Shown piece after piece: positions 41,998 through 50,179 of a stretch of DNA of 64,000 nt (its first letter is position 1; every line of letters starts with the position of its first letter). The position numbers and the translations under genes are program-made. Under the pieces are notes generated by a model that searched no databases, was not told the DNA's origin, and saw only the letters and a list, made by a program, of their open reading frames with translations. The DNA is from Catellatospora tritici. Lineage in GTDB: Bacteria > Actinomycetota > Actinomycetes > Mycobacteriales > Micromonosporaceae. The stretch spans positions 101,957 to 165,956 of the forward strand of contig NZ_JAHRCY010000020.1 of assembly GCF_019083965.1 (NCBI RefSeq). Reading direction: 5' to 3'.

Positions 41998-43196
41998 CTA
42001 GGCAGGTCCTTCCAGGCGAGGTCGAGGTCGACCCGGGGTTCGGCGGGCAGGCCGAGCACCCGCTCGGCGATGATGTTGCGCAGGATCTCCGAGGTGCCGC
42101 CCTCGATCGAGTTGCCCCGGGCGCGCAGGTACCGGTAGGTGGCGCCCCGGCCGGTGAAGTCGACGACATCGGGGCGGCTGAACTCCCAGCTGTCGTGGCG
42201 CAGCCCGGCCTCGCCCAGCAACTCCACCTCCAGGCTGCTCAGCTGCTGGGCCAGGGTGGCGAAGGACAGCTTCACCGCCGAGCCCTCCGGGCCGGGCTGG
42301 CCTGCGGCGAGTTGCTGGCGCAGCCGTACGCCGGTCAGCCGAGCCGCCTCGGCCCGCACCCACAGCCGCAGCAGCTCGTCGTGCAGGGCCGGGGTGCGCA
42401 GCTCCGGGTGCTCGCGCCAGGCGTCGGCCAGGATGCCGACCAGGCCGCCCTCGCGCGGCACGGGCGCGCCGCCGATGGCGACCCGCTCGTTCATCAGCGT
42501 CGTCTGCGCCACCGCCCAGCCCTGACCGACCTCGCCCAGCCGCAGCTCATCGCCCAGCCGCACCTCGGTGAGGAACACCTCGTTGAACTCGGCCTCGCCG
42601 GTGAGCTGCCGCAGCGGCCGCACCTCGACGCCGGGGGCGTGCATGTCGCAGACGAAGTACGTCATGCCCCGGTGCTTGGGCACGTCCGGATCGGTGCGCG
42701 CCAGCAGGATGCCCCAGCGGGCCCGGTGCGCCATCGAGGTCCACACCTTCTGCCCGCCGACCAGCCAGCCGTCGCCGTCGCGCACCGCCCGGGTGGCCAC
42801 CGCGGCCAGGTCGGACCCGGCCCCAGGCTCGCTGAACAGCTGGCACCAGATCTGCTCGCCGGTCCACAGCGGACGCAGGAAGCGTTCGCGCTGCGCGGCG
42901 GTGCCGTGGCGCAGGATGGTCGGGGCGGCCATGCCCAGGCCGATGCCGATGCGCCGGGGCGTGTTGTCGGGCGCGCCCGCGGCCGCGAACAACGCGTCCA
43001 CCAGCGGTTGCAGCTCACGCGGACCGGCCAGGCCGCCGAGGCCCACCGGGTGGTGCACCCAGGCGAGTCCGGCGTCGAAGCGGGCGCGCAGGAACGTCAG
43101 GCGGCCGTCCTCGTCGCCCGGCGCCGGGATCGGCCGCCCACCGAGGAAGTTCTCGACCCGGCGACGCACCTCGCCGTCGGTGACCGTGTCGTCCAC
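41994..43196 (-). CDS. Acyl-CoA dehydrogenase, larger subunit of a probable pair
   Basis: 400 residues from GTG 43196 (GCAGGGG five bases upstream). It has the full FAD motif 'WCQLFSEPGAGSDLAAVATRAV', the loop 'GQKVWTSMAHRARWGILLARTD' and C-terminal 'GNSIEGGTSEILRNIIAERVLGLPAEP', as in the FadE group acting on large acyl-CoAs. Coupled to the smaller subunit gene. A perfect TGCACT-GCG-AGTGCA palindrome lies 57 bp upstream. Confidence 0.9.
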   Translation of the reverse strand: MDDTVTDGEVRRRVENFLGGRPIPAPGDEDGRLTFLRARFDAGLAWVHHPVGLGGLAGPRELQPLVDALFAAAGAPDNTPRRIGIGLGMAAPTILRHGTAAQRERFLRPLWTGEQIWCQLFSEPGAGSDLAAVATRAVRDGDGWLVGGQKVWTSMAHRARWGILLARTDPDVPKHRGMTYFVCDMHAPGVEVRPLRQLTGEAEFNEVFLTEVRLGDELRLGEVGQGWAVAQTTLMNERVAIGGAPVPREGGLVGILADAWREHPELRTPALHDELLRLWVRAEAARLTGVRLRQQLAAGQPGPEGSAVKLSFATLAQQLSSLEVELLGEAGLRHDSWEFSRPDVVDFTGRGATYRYLRARGNSIEGGTSEILRNIIAERVLGLPAEPRVDLDLAWKDLPR

Positions 43197-43252
43197 GCGT
43201 ACCCCTGCCCTCTGCCACCGGAACGGAAAGCCGCCGCAACGGAAAAGAAATC

Positions 43253-43267
43253 TGCACTGCGAGTGCA
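43253..43267. promoter_or_regulatory. TRCACT-NNN-AGTGYA palindrome upstream of the acyl-CoA dehydrogenase pair
   Basis: TGCACTGCGAGTGCA, perfect arms. The related sites at 40745, 34444 and 34324 suggest a small regulon. Confidence 0.6.
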
Positions 43268-43421
43268 ATATAGGCGAGGCGTGGTCACCGGGGAAGGCCT
43301 GAACCCCTCCGGCATACCGGCTTTCACCAGGCAGTACGGCAGACCGGTGATTTCGCCGATGGCGTCGGCCGATTACCGGCCGACACTGCGCTGATCACCC
43401 TGCGTCCTGAGAGGAGCCACC

Positions 43422-43637
43422 GTGGTCGACCGTCCCTCCCCCGCCCGCCGGGGGCGCGCCTGGCAGTTGCTGCTGCTGGTCCCGGTGCTCGCACCGCTGC
43501 CGGTCGGGTTGTACAACCGGCTGGAACCGCGGCTGTGGGGCATGCCCTTCTTCTACTGGTACCAACTCGCGAACGCGCTGCTGGCCATGCTCGTGATCAC
43601 CCTCGTGTACCAGGCGACCAAGGCGCGGCGGCGATGA
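43422..43637 (+). CDS. DUF3311 small membrane protein
   Basis: 71 residues from GTG 43422 (GAGAGGAGCC upstream). Two hydrophobic segments with the family pattern 'VPVLAPLPVGLYNRLEPRLWGMPFFYWYQLANALLAM'. Such proteins are nearly always encoded immediately before a sodium/solute symporter and are presumed to be its small subunit. Here the two genes overlap by ATGA. Confidence 0.9.
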   Translation: MVDRPSPARRGRAWQLLLLVPVLAPLPVGLYNRLEPRLWGMPFFYWYQLANALLAMLVITLVYQATKARRR

Positions 43638-45265
43638 CCGACCGACAACTGGAGATCGGCGTCTTCGCCGCGCTGCTCGCCCTGATGCTGCTGCTCGGGT
43701 TCTACGCCGCCCGCTGGCGCCGCCCGCACACCCCGCAGTCGCTGGAGGAATGGGGGGTGGGTGGCCGCGCGTTCGGCAACTGGGTCACCTGGTTCCTGCT
43801 CGGCGGCAGCATGTACACCGCGTACACCTACATCGCCGTGCCCGCCCTGGTGTACGGCGTCGGCGCGGTCGGCTTCTTCGCGGTGCCCTTCGCCATCGTC
43901 ACCGCCCCCATGGCGTACGTCATCAGCACCCGGACCTGGTCGGTGTCGCACGCGCACGGCTTCGTCACCTCGGCCGAGTTCGCCCGCGCCCGGTTCGGCT
44001 CCCGCAGCCTCGCCGCGCTGGTGGCGGTCACCGGCATCGTGGCCACCCTGCCCTACATCGCGGTGCAGCTCATCGCGCTGCAGGCGCTGCTCAAGACGCT
44101 CGGCGTCGACGGCGAGTGGCCGCTGCTGGTGGCCGTCGGGGTCGCCTCGCTGTGCACCTTCCGGGCCGGGCTGCGAGCCCCGGCGCTGCTGTCCATCGCC
44201 AAGGACGCGCTGCTGCTGTGGCTGCTGCTGTCGGTCGCACTGCTGGTGGCCATGTCCGGCGGCTGGACAGCCGCCTTCCGCGGCGCCGGGACACGACTGG
44301 ACGGCGACACCTCCCCCGCCACCGGGCTGCTGCTGCCCCAGGGCGGGACGTTGGGCTACCTCACCCTGGTGTTCGGGTCGGCGCTGGCGATCTTCGCGTA
44401 CCCCCACGCGCTCACCGGCATCCTCGCCGCCCGCGACCGGGCCACGGTGCAACGCAACACCGCCGCGCTGCCCGTCTACTGCCTGGCCCTCGGGCTGCTG
44501 GCGCTGCTCGGCTTCTTCGCCATCGGCCAGGGCGTCCGCCCCGTCGGCGGCGACCTCAACACCGTGATGCCGCAGCTGTTCCACGACGCGTTCCCGGCCT
44601 GGTGCGCCGGAATCGCGTACGCCGCCGTCGCGGTCGCCGCGCTCATCCCGGCCGCGGTCATGTCCATCGCCGCGGCGAACCTGTTCACCCGCGGCATCTA
44701 CCGCGAGTACCTGCGCCCACACGCCACCGTCGCCGAGGAGGCCGCGGTCAGCCGCTGGGTGTCGCTGCTGGCCAAGGTCGGGGCGCTGGCGTTCATCGTG
44801 CTGCTCGACCCGCGCTTCTCGGTGGAACTGCAACTCGTCGGCGGCGTGATCGTGCTGCAGACGGTGCCCGCGGTGGTGCTGGGGCTGTGGACCGGCTGGT
44901 TCCACCGCTTCGCCCTGGTCGGCGGCCTGCTCGCCGGGCTGGGCAGCGGGGTGCTCCTGCTGTGGCGGGTGCCGCAGCGGGCCGCCGACGGGAGCGTGGT
45001 CAAGGCCCACTTCGGCGGCTCGAACCTGCCGCTGTCGGAGCTGGGGCTGGGCGGCGGCGCGGTGTACGTGGGGCTGCTCGCATTGGCGGTGAACCTGCTG
45101 GTGGTGGTCGCGGCGACGGTGCTGCTGCGCGGGCTGCGGGTGCCGGGCGGGGTGGACCTGACCCGGCCCGAGGACTATTACGCCGACGCGGGCGACGGGG
45201 CGGCCGGACGGGCCGAGGAGCTGATCGACGGCCGCAGCGCCCGCGCGCCAGCCCACGCCCGCTGA
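43634..45265 (+). CDS. Sodium:solute symporter (SSS family, monocarboxylate-permease-like)
   Basis: 543 residues, about 13 membrane helices. The SSS signature appears as 'SLEEWGVGGRAFGNWVTWFLLGGSMYTAYTYIAVPALVYGVGAVGFFAVPFA'. With the DUF3311 partner it resembles the MctP-type uptake systems for short monocarboxylates (pyruvate, lactate, alanine); the true substrate is unknown. The hydrophilic C-terminus has 'DLTRPEDYYAD'. It converges on the cutinase gene across repeat family A. Confidence 0.9.
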   Translation: MTDRQLEIGVFAALLALMLLLGFYAARWRRPHTPQSLEEWGVGGRAFGNWVTWFLLGGSMYTAYTYIAVPALVYGVGAVGFFAVPFAIVTAPMAYVISTRTWSVSHAHGFVTSAEFARARFGSRSLAALVAVTGIVATLPYIAVQLIALQALLKTLGVDGEWPLLVAVGVASLCTFRAGLRAPALLSIAKDALLLWLLLSVALLVAMSGGWTAAFRGAGTRLDGDTSPATGLLLPQGGTLGYLTLVFGSALAIFAYPHALTGILAARDRATVQRNTAALPVYCLALGLLALLGFFAIGQGVRPVGGDLNTVMPQLFHDAFPAWCAGIAYAAVAVAALIPAAVMSIAAANLFTRGIYREYLRPHATVAEEAAVSRWVSLLAKVGALAFIVLLDPRFSVELQLVGGVIVLQTVPAVVLGLWTGWFHRFALVGGLLAGLGSGVLLLWRVPQRAADGSVVKAHFGGSNLPLSELGLGGGAVYVGLLALAVNLLVVVAATVLLRGLRVPGGVDLTRPEDYYADAGDGAAGRAEELIDGRSARAPAHAR

Positions 45266-45315
45266 TCCCGGGTCCTCCGTCCTCCAGCTCGCTGGCCTGG
45301 CGCCGCCGCGCGGCG

Positions 45316-45397
45316 CGTTTTTAATAGACGCTGGCCTATCCAGAGGGCTATTGGAGATCATTTGTCCTCTAGATAGGCCAGCGTCGATGCTAAGTGG
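45316..45397. repeat. Palindromic repeat family A, copy 2
   Basis: Arms 45327-45346 and 45366-45385 (GACGCTGGCCTATCCAGAGG / CCTCTAGATAGGCCAGCGTC) pair with a single mismatch around a 19-base loop. In inverse orientation it equals copy 1 (480-561), including the CCACTTAGCATC flank and the A-rich other flank. It again lies between convergent genes. Confidence 0.85.
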
Positions 45398-45428
45398 GGC
45401 ACGTCGCGCCCCGACGGGTCTGGACCCC

Positions 45429-46322
45429 TCAGCTCACCAGGGGGCAGGTGATGCGGAACTCCTCGATCGACGAGCTGCTCGGGGCCGGGCAGAGGAACTG
45501 CTCGTACCGGGTGTCGTTGTCCACGAACCGCTTGTACCAGGAGATCATGTTTCGCGCGACAGTCGTGTTCGCCGTCTGCGGGAAGAAGTGGCTGGCGTTG
45601 TTGAGCTCCAGGTACGCCTTCTCCGTCGCGGCCGGGATGCTGTTGTAGAACGGCTCGGAGTGCGAAGCCACCGGTGCGACGGTGTCACTCTCGCCACCGA
45701 TGATCATCGTGGGTACGCTCAGCGTCGACCACGACTTGGTCAGGTTCCACGGCGCCAGGGGCACCGCGGCCTGCAGCGACGGCCGGGACCGGGCCGCCTC
45801 CAGGGTGCCGCCGCCGCCCATCGAGTGACCGCCGACCGCCAGCCGGGACGCGTCCACCCGCGAGCGGACCGAGCTGGAGTTGACCAGGTAGTCCAGCGCC
45901 GCCAGCAGCTGCCTGCCGCGGCTGTCGGGCTGGTCGTACACGGAGTTGGTCTCGATGCCGATCACCACGAAGCCCTGCGAGGCCAGGCGCGGACCGAGCC
46001 AGCTGATGCTGGACCAGCTCGCGGTGTAGCCGGGGCACAGCGCGATCGCGCCGAACGTGCCCGCGCTGGTGGTGGTCGGGTAGTAGATGACGCCCCCGCC
46101 GAAGCCGCTGACCTGCAGTCGGGAGACGCTGACCGAGGACGTGGCGAACGGGCCCTGGGCGGCCTCGACGCTGGCGGTGGTCGGGGCGGGGCCACGCTCG
46201 TACGGGTTGTCGGCGGCGTGCGCCGGTGCCGTGGCGACGGCACTGGCCGCCAGCGCGAGGGTGAGCGCGAGCAGAGTCCGTACGCCGAGGGAGCGGCGCG
46301 TACCTGGTTGCGATGTCTGCAC
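45429..46322 (-). CDS. Secreted cutinase / polyester hydrolase (PET-hydrolase-like)
   Basis: 297 residues from GTG 46322 (GGAGG seven bases upstream; longer starts lack a ribosome site). Signal peptide to about Ala36 (AHA | ADNPYERG). The mature protein follows the actinomycete cutinase plan of Thermobifida TfCut2: 'NPYERGPAPT', 'GFGGGVIYYP', 'CPGYTAS' (oxyanion Tyr99), 'GGHSMGGGGTL' (nucleophile Ser167, oxyanion Met168), Trp192 in 'PWNLTKSW', Asp213 in 'GGESDTVAP', His245 in 'ASHFFPQ', and a C-terminal Cys278/Cys293 pair. The Phe after the catalytic His is that of the type I enzymes, not the Ser of the Ideonella PETase. It should hydrolyse cutin and short polyesters; activity on PET is inferred. 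Confidence 0.92.
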   Translation of the reverse strand: MQTSQPGTRRSLGVRTLLALTLALAASAVATAPAHAADNPYERGPAPTTASVEAAQGPFATSSVSVSRLQVSGFGGGVIYYPTTTSAGTFGAIALCPGYTASWSSISWLGPRLASQGFVVIGIETNSVYDQPDSRGRQLLAALDYLVNSSSVRSRVDASRLAVGGHSMGGGGTLEAARSRPSLQAAVPLAPWNLTKSWSTLSVPTMIIGGESDTVAPVASHSEPFYNSIPAATEKAYLELNNASHFFPQTANTTVARNMISWYKRFVDNDTRYEQFLCPAPSSSSIEEFRITCPLVS

Positions 46323-46453
46323 GGGAGTGCCTCCATCCACATGGAGCCGGGCGGCTCCGGTCGACATTGACGGTCGCCAGTCTTTGCGGTCGGGCACTCC
46401 CGGCGCATCGGTGTAATCGCCCGTATCGGATGGGCACGCCCCGCCGTAGACGT

Positions 46454-46505
46454 GAAGAAGGGCCCCTTCCTATACGCGAAGCGATAAGAAGGGGCCCTTC
46501 CTTAC
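46454..46505. repeat. Palindromic repeat family C, copy 2
   Basis: GAAGAAGGGCCCCTTCC and AAGAAGGGGCCCTTCCTTA blocks separated by TATACGCGAAGCGAT, the same layout as copies 1 and 3. It sits between the propeller-like gene and the cutinase gene, both read leftward. Confidence 0.85.
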
Positions 46506-46560
46506 TTCAGGAGCAGCGCCAGACTTCAGGAGCAGCGCCAGACTTCAGGAGCAGCGCCAG
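46504..46560. repeat. 19-bp perfect triplicate at the propeller-2 stop codon
   Basis: ACTTCAGGAGCAGCGCCAG occurs three times without mismatch. The right-hand unit encodes the last residues WRCS and the TGA of the propeller-like gene on the minus strand; the other two are copies downstream. The TGA recurs every 19 bp, one in each frame. Confidence 0.95.
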
Positions 46561-47756
46561 CGTAGGGGGATGCCGGGTTCGTTGACGCGTAGTTGCACGC
46601 CGCCGGCCAGCACCCGGCCGTCGTCGCTGATCGACGACACGACCGGGTCGAACTCCGCGCTCACCCCGGACAGGGTCGGCAGCGGCAGCAGGTCGGTGCC
46701 GGACGTGACCGCCGTGCCGCCGGTCCACCTGGCCACCCAGCCCTGCGCGTTGATCTGCCCGCCCCAGAGCCCGGCGGGCAGGCGGCTCACCGCACCGGTG
46801 CGCAGGTTCCACACGACTGCCGTCATCCTCGGGCCACCCGCCAGTGGGCCGTCGAAGTACATCATGCCGAGGACCCAGCCGTTGCGGATGCTGCCACCGT
46901 GCGCGGCGACGCCGTGCCGACCGTCGACGGTCAGCGACAGCGACAGTTCCTGCCATGAGCCGTCCGGCCGCAGCGCGAACGACCTCCCGTCCTCCGTGAG
47001 GGTGCCCACGTTCATGAGGATGGTGCCGTCGTCGTCGAGCCCTGACACACCCGCCCCCGCAGGCCAATGGCCCGGCGGAAGCGGCAGCGGTTCAGGGTCG
47101 GCGTCCGGCGTCGCCCACCGGACCGGATGCAGGGTCGGGTTGCCGAACCGCACCTTGCGGGTCGTCATGATGCCCACCACCACACCGCTGGAGTTGATGG
47201 CCACGGCCTGCGCGTCCGCGCCCTTCAACCTGGTCAGTCGGCCGTTCCGGTAGATCCAGGCCGAGTCCTCCTCCTCGTGCAGCAACGTCCCGGCGATCGC
47301 CACGCCACTGGAGTTCACGTCGGTGAACCCCTGGGCCTGGCCCGGCAGCGACAGCCGCCGGACGCTGTCGCCCTCCCAGTAGAGCAGCGCGTTCTTCGTG
47401 ACGCCGGTGCTCGCCGACCCGACCAGGTAGCGCCCGGTCGGGTCGGCGGCGCTGACCGAGCCGTTGTGCAGGCCGGACGGCAGCGGCAGCCGGGCCACGG
47501 TGCAGGATGCGGGCAACCCGGGCGGTGCGGACGGCGGCGGCGACGCGGACGGCGCCAGCGGCTCGACGGCCTGGTGCGCGTCGCGCGGCCACAGGCTGAC
47601 GCCCGCGACGAGCGCGATCGCGAGCGCGGCGGCCGCGATTGCGCCGGCACGTAGGTGTCGGCGGCGGCGCTTGCCCAGGTGCAGTGCCCGTTCGGCCAGG
47701 TCCAGGGCCGGGGCGCGCTCGGCGATGTCGTCGAGCAGTTCCTTCAGGTCGCTCAT
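46545..47756 (-). CDS. Membrane-anchored propeller-like protein, putative ECF sigma regulator (paralogue 2)
   Basis: 403 residues from ATG 47756 (ATGA overlap with the sigma gene). Short cytoplasmic segment 'MSDLKELLDDIAERAPALDLAERALHLGKRRRRHLR', one membrane helix (about 37-57), Pro-rich linker, then blocks such as 'DVNSSGVAIAGTLLHEEEDSAWIYRNGRLTRL' and 'AINSSGVVVGIM' repeated through the extracytoplasmic part, ending in IPLRWRCS. Same architecture as 8036-9265 and 50219-51421. The conserved MS(D/E)L(K/R)ELL start is the best candidate for the sigma-binding part. Confidence 0.75.
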   Translation of the reverse strand: MSDLKELLDDIAERAPALDLAERALHLGKRRRRHLRAGAIAAAALAIALVAGVSLWPRDAHQAVEPLAPSASPPPSAPPGLPASCTVARLPLPSGLHNGSVSAADPTGRYLVGSASTGVTKNALLYWEGDSVRRLSLPGQAQGFTDVNSSGVAIAGTLLHEEEDSAWIYRNGRLTRLKGADAQAVAINSSGVVVGIMTTRKVRFGNPTLHPVRWATPDADPEPLPLPPGHWPAGAGVSGLDDDGTILMNVGTLTEDGRSFALRPDGSWQELSLSLTVDGRHGVAAHGGSIRNGWVLGMMYFDGPLAGGPRMTAVVWNLRTGAVSRLPAGLWGGQINAQGWVARWTGGTAVTSGTDLLPLPTLSGVSAEFDPVVSSISDDGRVLAGGVQLRVNEPGIPLRWRCS

Positions 47757-48277
47757 GCCCGCACCTCCTGCGGCTCGCGGACCAGCACGTGCAGTTCGGG
47801 GGCGAGTTCGCGCAGCTTGCCCAGGGCGTACGAGGTCTGGCTCTTGACCGTGCCGACCGACACGCCCATCGCGACGGCTACGTCGGCCTCGGACAGGTCC
47901 TCGAAGAAGCGCAGCACGATCACCGCACGCTGCTTGCGGGACAGTTTCGCCAGCGCCTGCTCCAGCAGCACCCGGCGCACCGTGCTGGCGGCGATGTCGG
48001 TTCCGGCCGCCCGCTCGGGCAGGTGTTCGGCGGAGAACTCGTTGCGCAGGTGACGACTGCGCCGCCAGATCGACACGTGCTCGTTGTAAAGAATCTTGCG
48101 CAGGTACGCGTCGGGGTTGCCGCCCTTCGCCACCGAGGGCCACTTCGCGGCCAGCTTGACCAGCGCGGTCTGCAGCAGGTCCTCCGCGCCGTGGTAGTCA
48201 CCGGTCAGCAGGTACGCCACCCGGGACAGCCGTTTCATCCTCGCGTGTACGAAGTCGCGGAATCCGTCGTCGTCCAC
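47753..48277 (-). CDS. ECF RNA polymerase sigma factor, SigE family (paralogue 2)
   Basis: 174 residues, 'MDDDGFRDFVHARMKRLSRVAYLLTGDYHGAEDLLQTAL' and 'KLSRKQRAVIVLRFFEDLSEADVAVAMGVSVGTVKSQ'. Very close by eye to paralogue 3 (51418-51942), which begins with the same MDDDGFRDFVHAR. Preceded by the shared ECF promoter. Confidence 0.9.
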   Translation of the reverse strand: MDDDGFRDFVHARMKRLSRVAYLLTGDYHGAEDLLQTALVKLAAKWPSVAKGGNPDAYLRKILYNEHVSIWRRSRHLRNEFSAEHLPERAAGTDIAASTVRRVLLEQALAKLSRKQRAVIVLRFFEDLSEADVAVAMGVSVGTVKSQTSYALGKLRELAPELHVLVREPQEVRA

Positions 48278-48320
48278 TATCGCCGCCCTTTCGTCGGCCG
48301 AAGGCTACTCACGTCCCTCC

Positions 48321-48348
48321 TTCACGAAGGCAGCCCCGTGCGAGGTTG
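48321..48348 (-). promoter_or_regulatory. ECF-type promoter of sigma paralogue 2 (CAACCT-N16-CGTGAA)
   Basis: -35 CAACCT at 48343-48348, -10 CGTGAA at 48321-48326, 16 bp apart, 44 bp before the start codon. Confidence 0.65.
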
Positions 48349-48430
48349 GAAAGAGCCAGGCCCGGCAAGGGCGGAGTACGCGCGGCGGCGACTCCACGAC
48401 CACCCGGTCGAATGTGCCCGTCGGCGCAGG

Positions 48431-48463
48431 GACGTGGCCCTGGCACAGGGCCAGGGCCACGTC
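48431..48463 (-). terminator. Terminator hairpin of the discoidin/DUF1996 gene
   Basis: Perfect 14-bp stem GACGTGGCCCTGGC / GCCAGGGCCACGTC with a 5-base loop, 24 bp after the stop codon at 48488. Confidence 0.85.
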
Positions 48464-48487
48464 CTCATCCCGTGGTCGGGAAGCCGG

Positions 48488-49876
48488 TCAGAACGTACCG
48501 GCGGTGTTGCACTTGGCCTTCTGGACGATGCAGTCCTTCACCCGGTGGCCCATGGCCGCGTTGTCCCAGGCGAGGAACACGTCGCCGTGGATCGAGGACG
48601 CCATGCCCGAGGACAGGGTGTAGCCGTCGGCGCTGCCGTGGGTGGGGTAGTCGATGACGAACGAGACGTTCGGGATGGCGATCGGGAACGGCGCGACACA
48701 CTGGCCGTTGACGGTGTTGTAGGACACGTGCGACTTGTGGTCGGGGCTGTCCAGGTGGACGCCGTCCCAGCAGTCCTGGAACACCAGCTGGTAGGTGAGG
48801 TTGGCGGTCGGGGCGCAGATGGGCCAGTTGCCGTCGGCGCTGCGGCCGATCTCGCCGCCGGGCCCGGCGCACCAGAACTGGTTGGGGACGCCGGCCGGGG
48901 TCGGCGACTGCTTCTTGGCGTCACCGGCGATCATCCGGAAGCCCTGCGGGAAGGGCAGCGTCTTGGTCGGGTCGGGCAGGCGCGAGCTGTAGTACACGGT
49001 GACGCCGCGCGGCTCGATCGCCACGCCCCGCTCGTACAGGGTGGGGATCCAGTACGCGGAGGGGTCGCCCACCGGCCCGCAGCTCGACGCGGTGTTGCCG
49101 AGCAATGACGCGGTGGTGGTGTTCGCGTTCACGCCACGGTTGCCGAAGAAGCTGTGCATGTGCGACGCGCCGGGCAGCCCCGGGAAGACGATCGGGTCGT
49201 CCTTGAGGGAGTGGCTGTAGACGCACGCGGCGTTGAACTCGGAGACTCGCACGGCGTTGGGGGGCGCCGGGTTCATTACCATCGCGTTGAACGCGGCGAG
49301 CTGGGCGTTCCACGCGGCCTGGTCGATGTTCACCCAGCCGCTGCCGGACGACGTGCTGGGGCTGGGCTGGACCCCACCCGTGCCGAAGACCTGGAATTCC
49401 CACACCGACGCGCCGTACTGCGTGGCGCGGCGGGTGGTGTTCAGCCGCACGTACCGGCCGGAGCCGCTGACGTTGAGCGTCTGGACGCCGCCGGTGCCGT
49501 TGACCGTGGTGTTGATCGTGGTCCAGGTCGAGCCGTTGGCGGACGTCTGGATGGTGAAATCGGGCGCGTAGGCGGTCTCCCAGTTGATGACCACGCGGTT
49601 GATGGTGGCCGTGGCACCGAGGTCGACCTGGAGCCACTGCGGGTCGCTGAACGCGCTCGACCACCGAGTGCCCAGGTTGCCGTCGACCGCGGCGGATGCG
49701 GGTGTGCCGCCGTTCTCCGTCGACGACGCGGTCGCCGGGCGTCCCTGCGAAAGCGGGGTCTCGGCAGCGGTGGCGCGCACCGCCTGGTTGAGCAACGCGC
49801 CGATCAGCGCGGTGATGGCGACACCGAGCACGAGGGTGCGCGGCCGAATTCTGCCCGTGTGGGCACTACTTGACAT
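48488..49876 (-). CDS. Secreted F5/8-type-C (discoidin) plus DUF1996 protein
   Basis: 462 residues from ATG 49876 (GGAGGATCC upstream). Signal/anchor segment at about 15-40. Residues about 42-180 form a discoidin-type carbohydrate-binding domain ('GRPATASSTENGGTPASAAVDGNLGTRWSSAFSDPQWLQVDLGATATINRVVINWE' ... 'YVRLNTTRRATQYGASVWEFQVFG'). After a Ser-rich linker comes DUF1996 (about 205-440): 'NAACVYSHSLKDDPIVFPGLPGASHMHSFFGN', 'CWDGVHLDSPDHKSHVSY' and 'HGDVFLAWDN'. DUF1996 has no assigned activity; its His/Asp-rich motifs look like a metal or active site. The two GAGCGCTC boxes upstream suggest control by a sugar-responsive LacI protein. Confidence 0.85.
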   Translation of the reverse strand: MSSSAHTGRIRPRTLVLGVAITALIGALLNQAVRATAAETPLSQGRPATASSTENGGTPASAAVDGNLGTRWSSAFSDPQWLQVDLGATATINRVVINWETAYAPDFTIQTSANGSTWTTINTTVNGTGGVQTLNVSGSGRYVRLNTTRRATQYGASVWEFQVFGTGGVQPSPSTSSGSGWVNIDQAAWNAQLAAFNAMVMNPAPPNAVRVSEFNAACVYSHSLKDDPIVFPGLPGASHMHSFFGNRGVNANTTTASLLGNTASSCGPVGDPSAYWIPTLYERGVAIEPRGVTVYYSSRLPDPTKTLPFPQGFRMIAGDAKKQSPTPAGVPNQFWCAGPGGEIGRSADGNWPICAPTANLTYQLVFQDCWDGVHLDSPDHKSHVSYNTVNGQCVAPFPIAIPNVSFVIDYPTHGSADGYTLSSGMASSIHGDVFLAWDNAAMGHRVKDCIVQKAKCNTAGTF

Positions 49877-49967
49877 GACGGATCCTCCGGTTCTGCGGGG
49901 ACGGTCGCGGCGGGGTTCCACTGGTGCATGAGGTCCTCCTCGTGGGGCGCGAGGAGGGGATCTTGCC

Positions 49968-49981
49968 AGAGAGCGCTCTCT
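49968..49981. promoter_or_regulatory. GAGCGCTC operator box 1 (CebR/CelR-like)
   Basis: Perfect 14-bp palindrome AGAGAGCGCTCTCT, 92 bp before the DUF1996 gene. The core equals that of TGGGAGCGCTCCCA, the site of cellulose-utilisation LacI repressors (CelR/CebR) in actinomycetes. Confidence 0.65.
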
Positions 49982-50126
49982 ATAACTGCATGGTGAGCGC
50001 ATCGCCGATCGGTGTCAATAGGTCAAAATCGATTGAAGTCCGCTTGCCAAGATTCGTTTTCTTCGCAAATCGGGCCCAAGATGCAGGGCCGACCTGGTCG
50101 CGGGCGCTTTGGCCGACACGCCTTCA

Positions 50127-50138
50127 GGGAGCGCTCTC
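50127..50138. promoter_or_regulatory. GAGCGCTC operator box 2 (CebR/CelR-like)
   Basis: GGGAGCGCTCTC, one mismatch from symmetry, about 150 bp upstream of box 1. Two boxes at this distance would allow looping. Confidence 0.55.
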
Positions 50139-50179
50139 CAGATGACTGCCGGCACCACGTGGGGCAGTCCCCACGCGCC

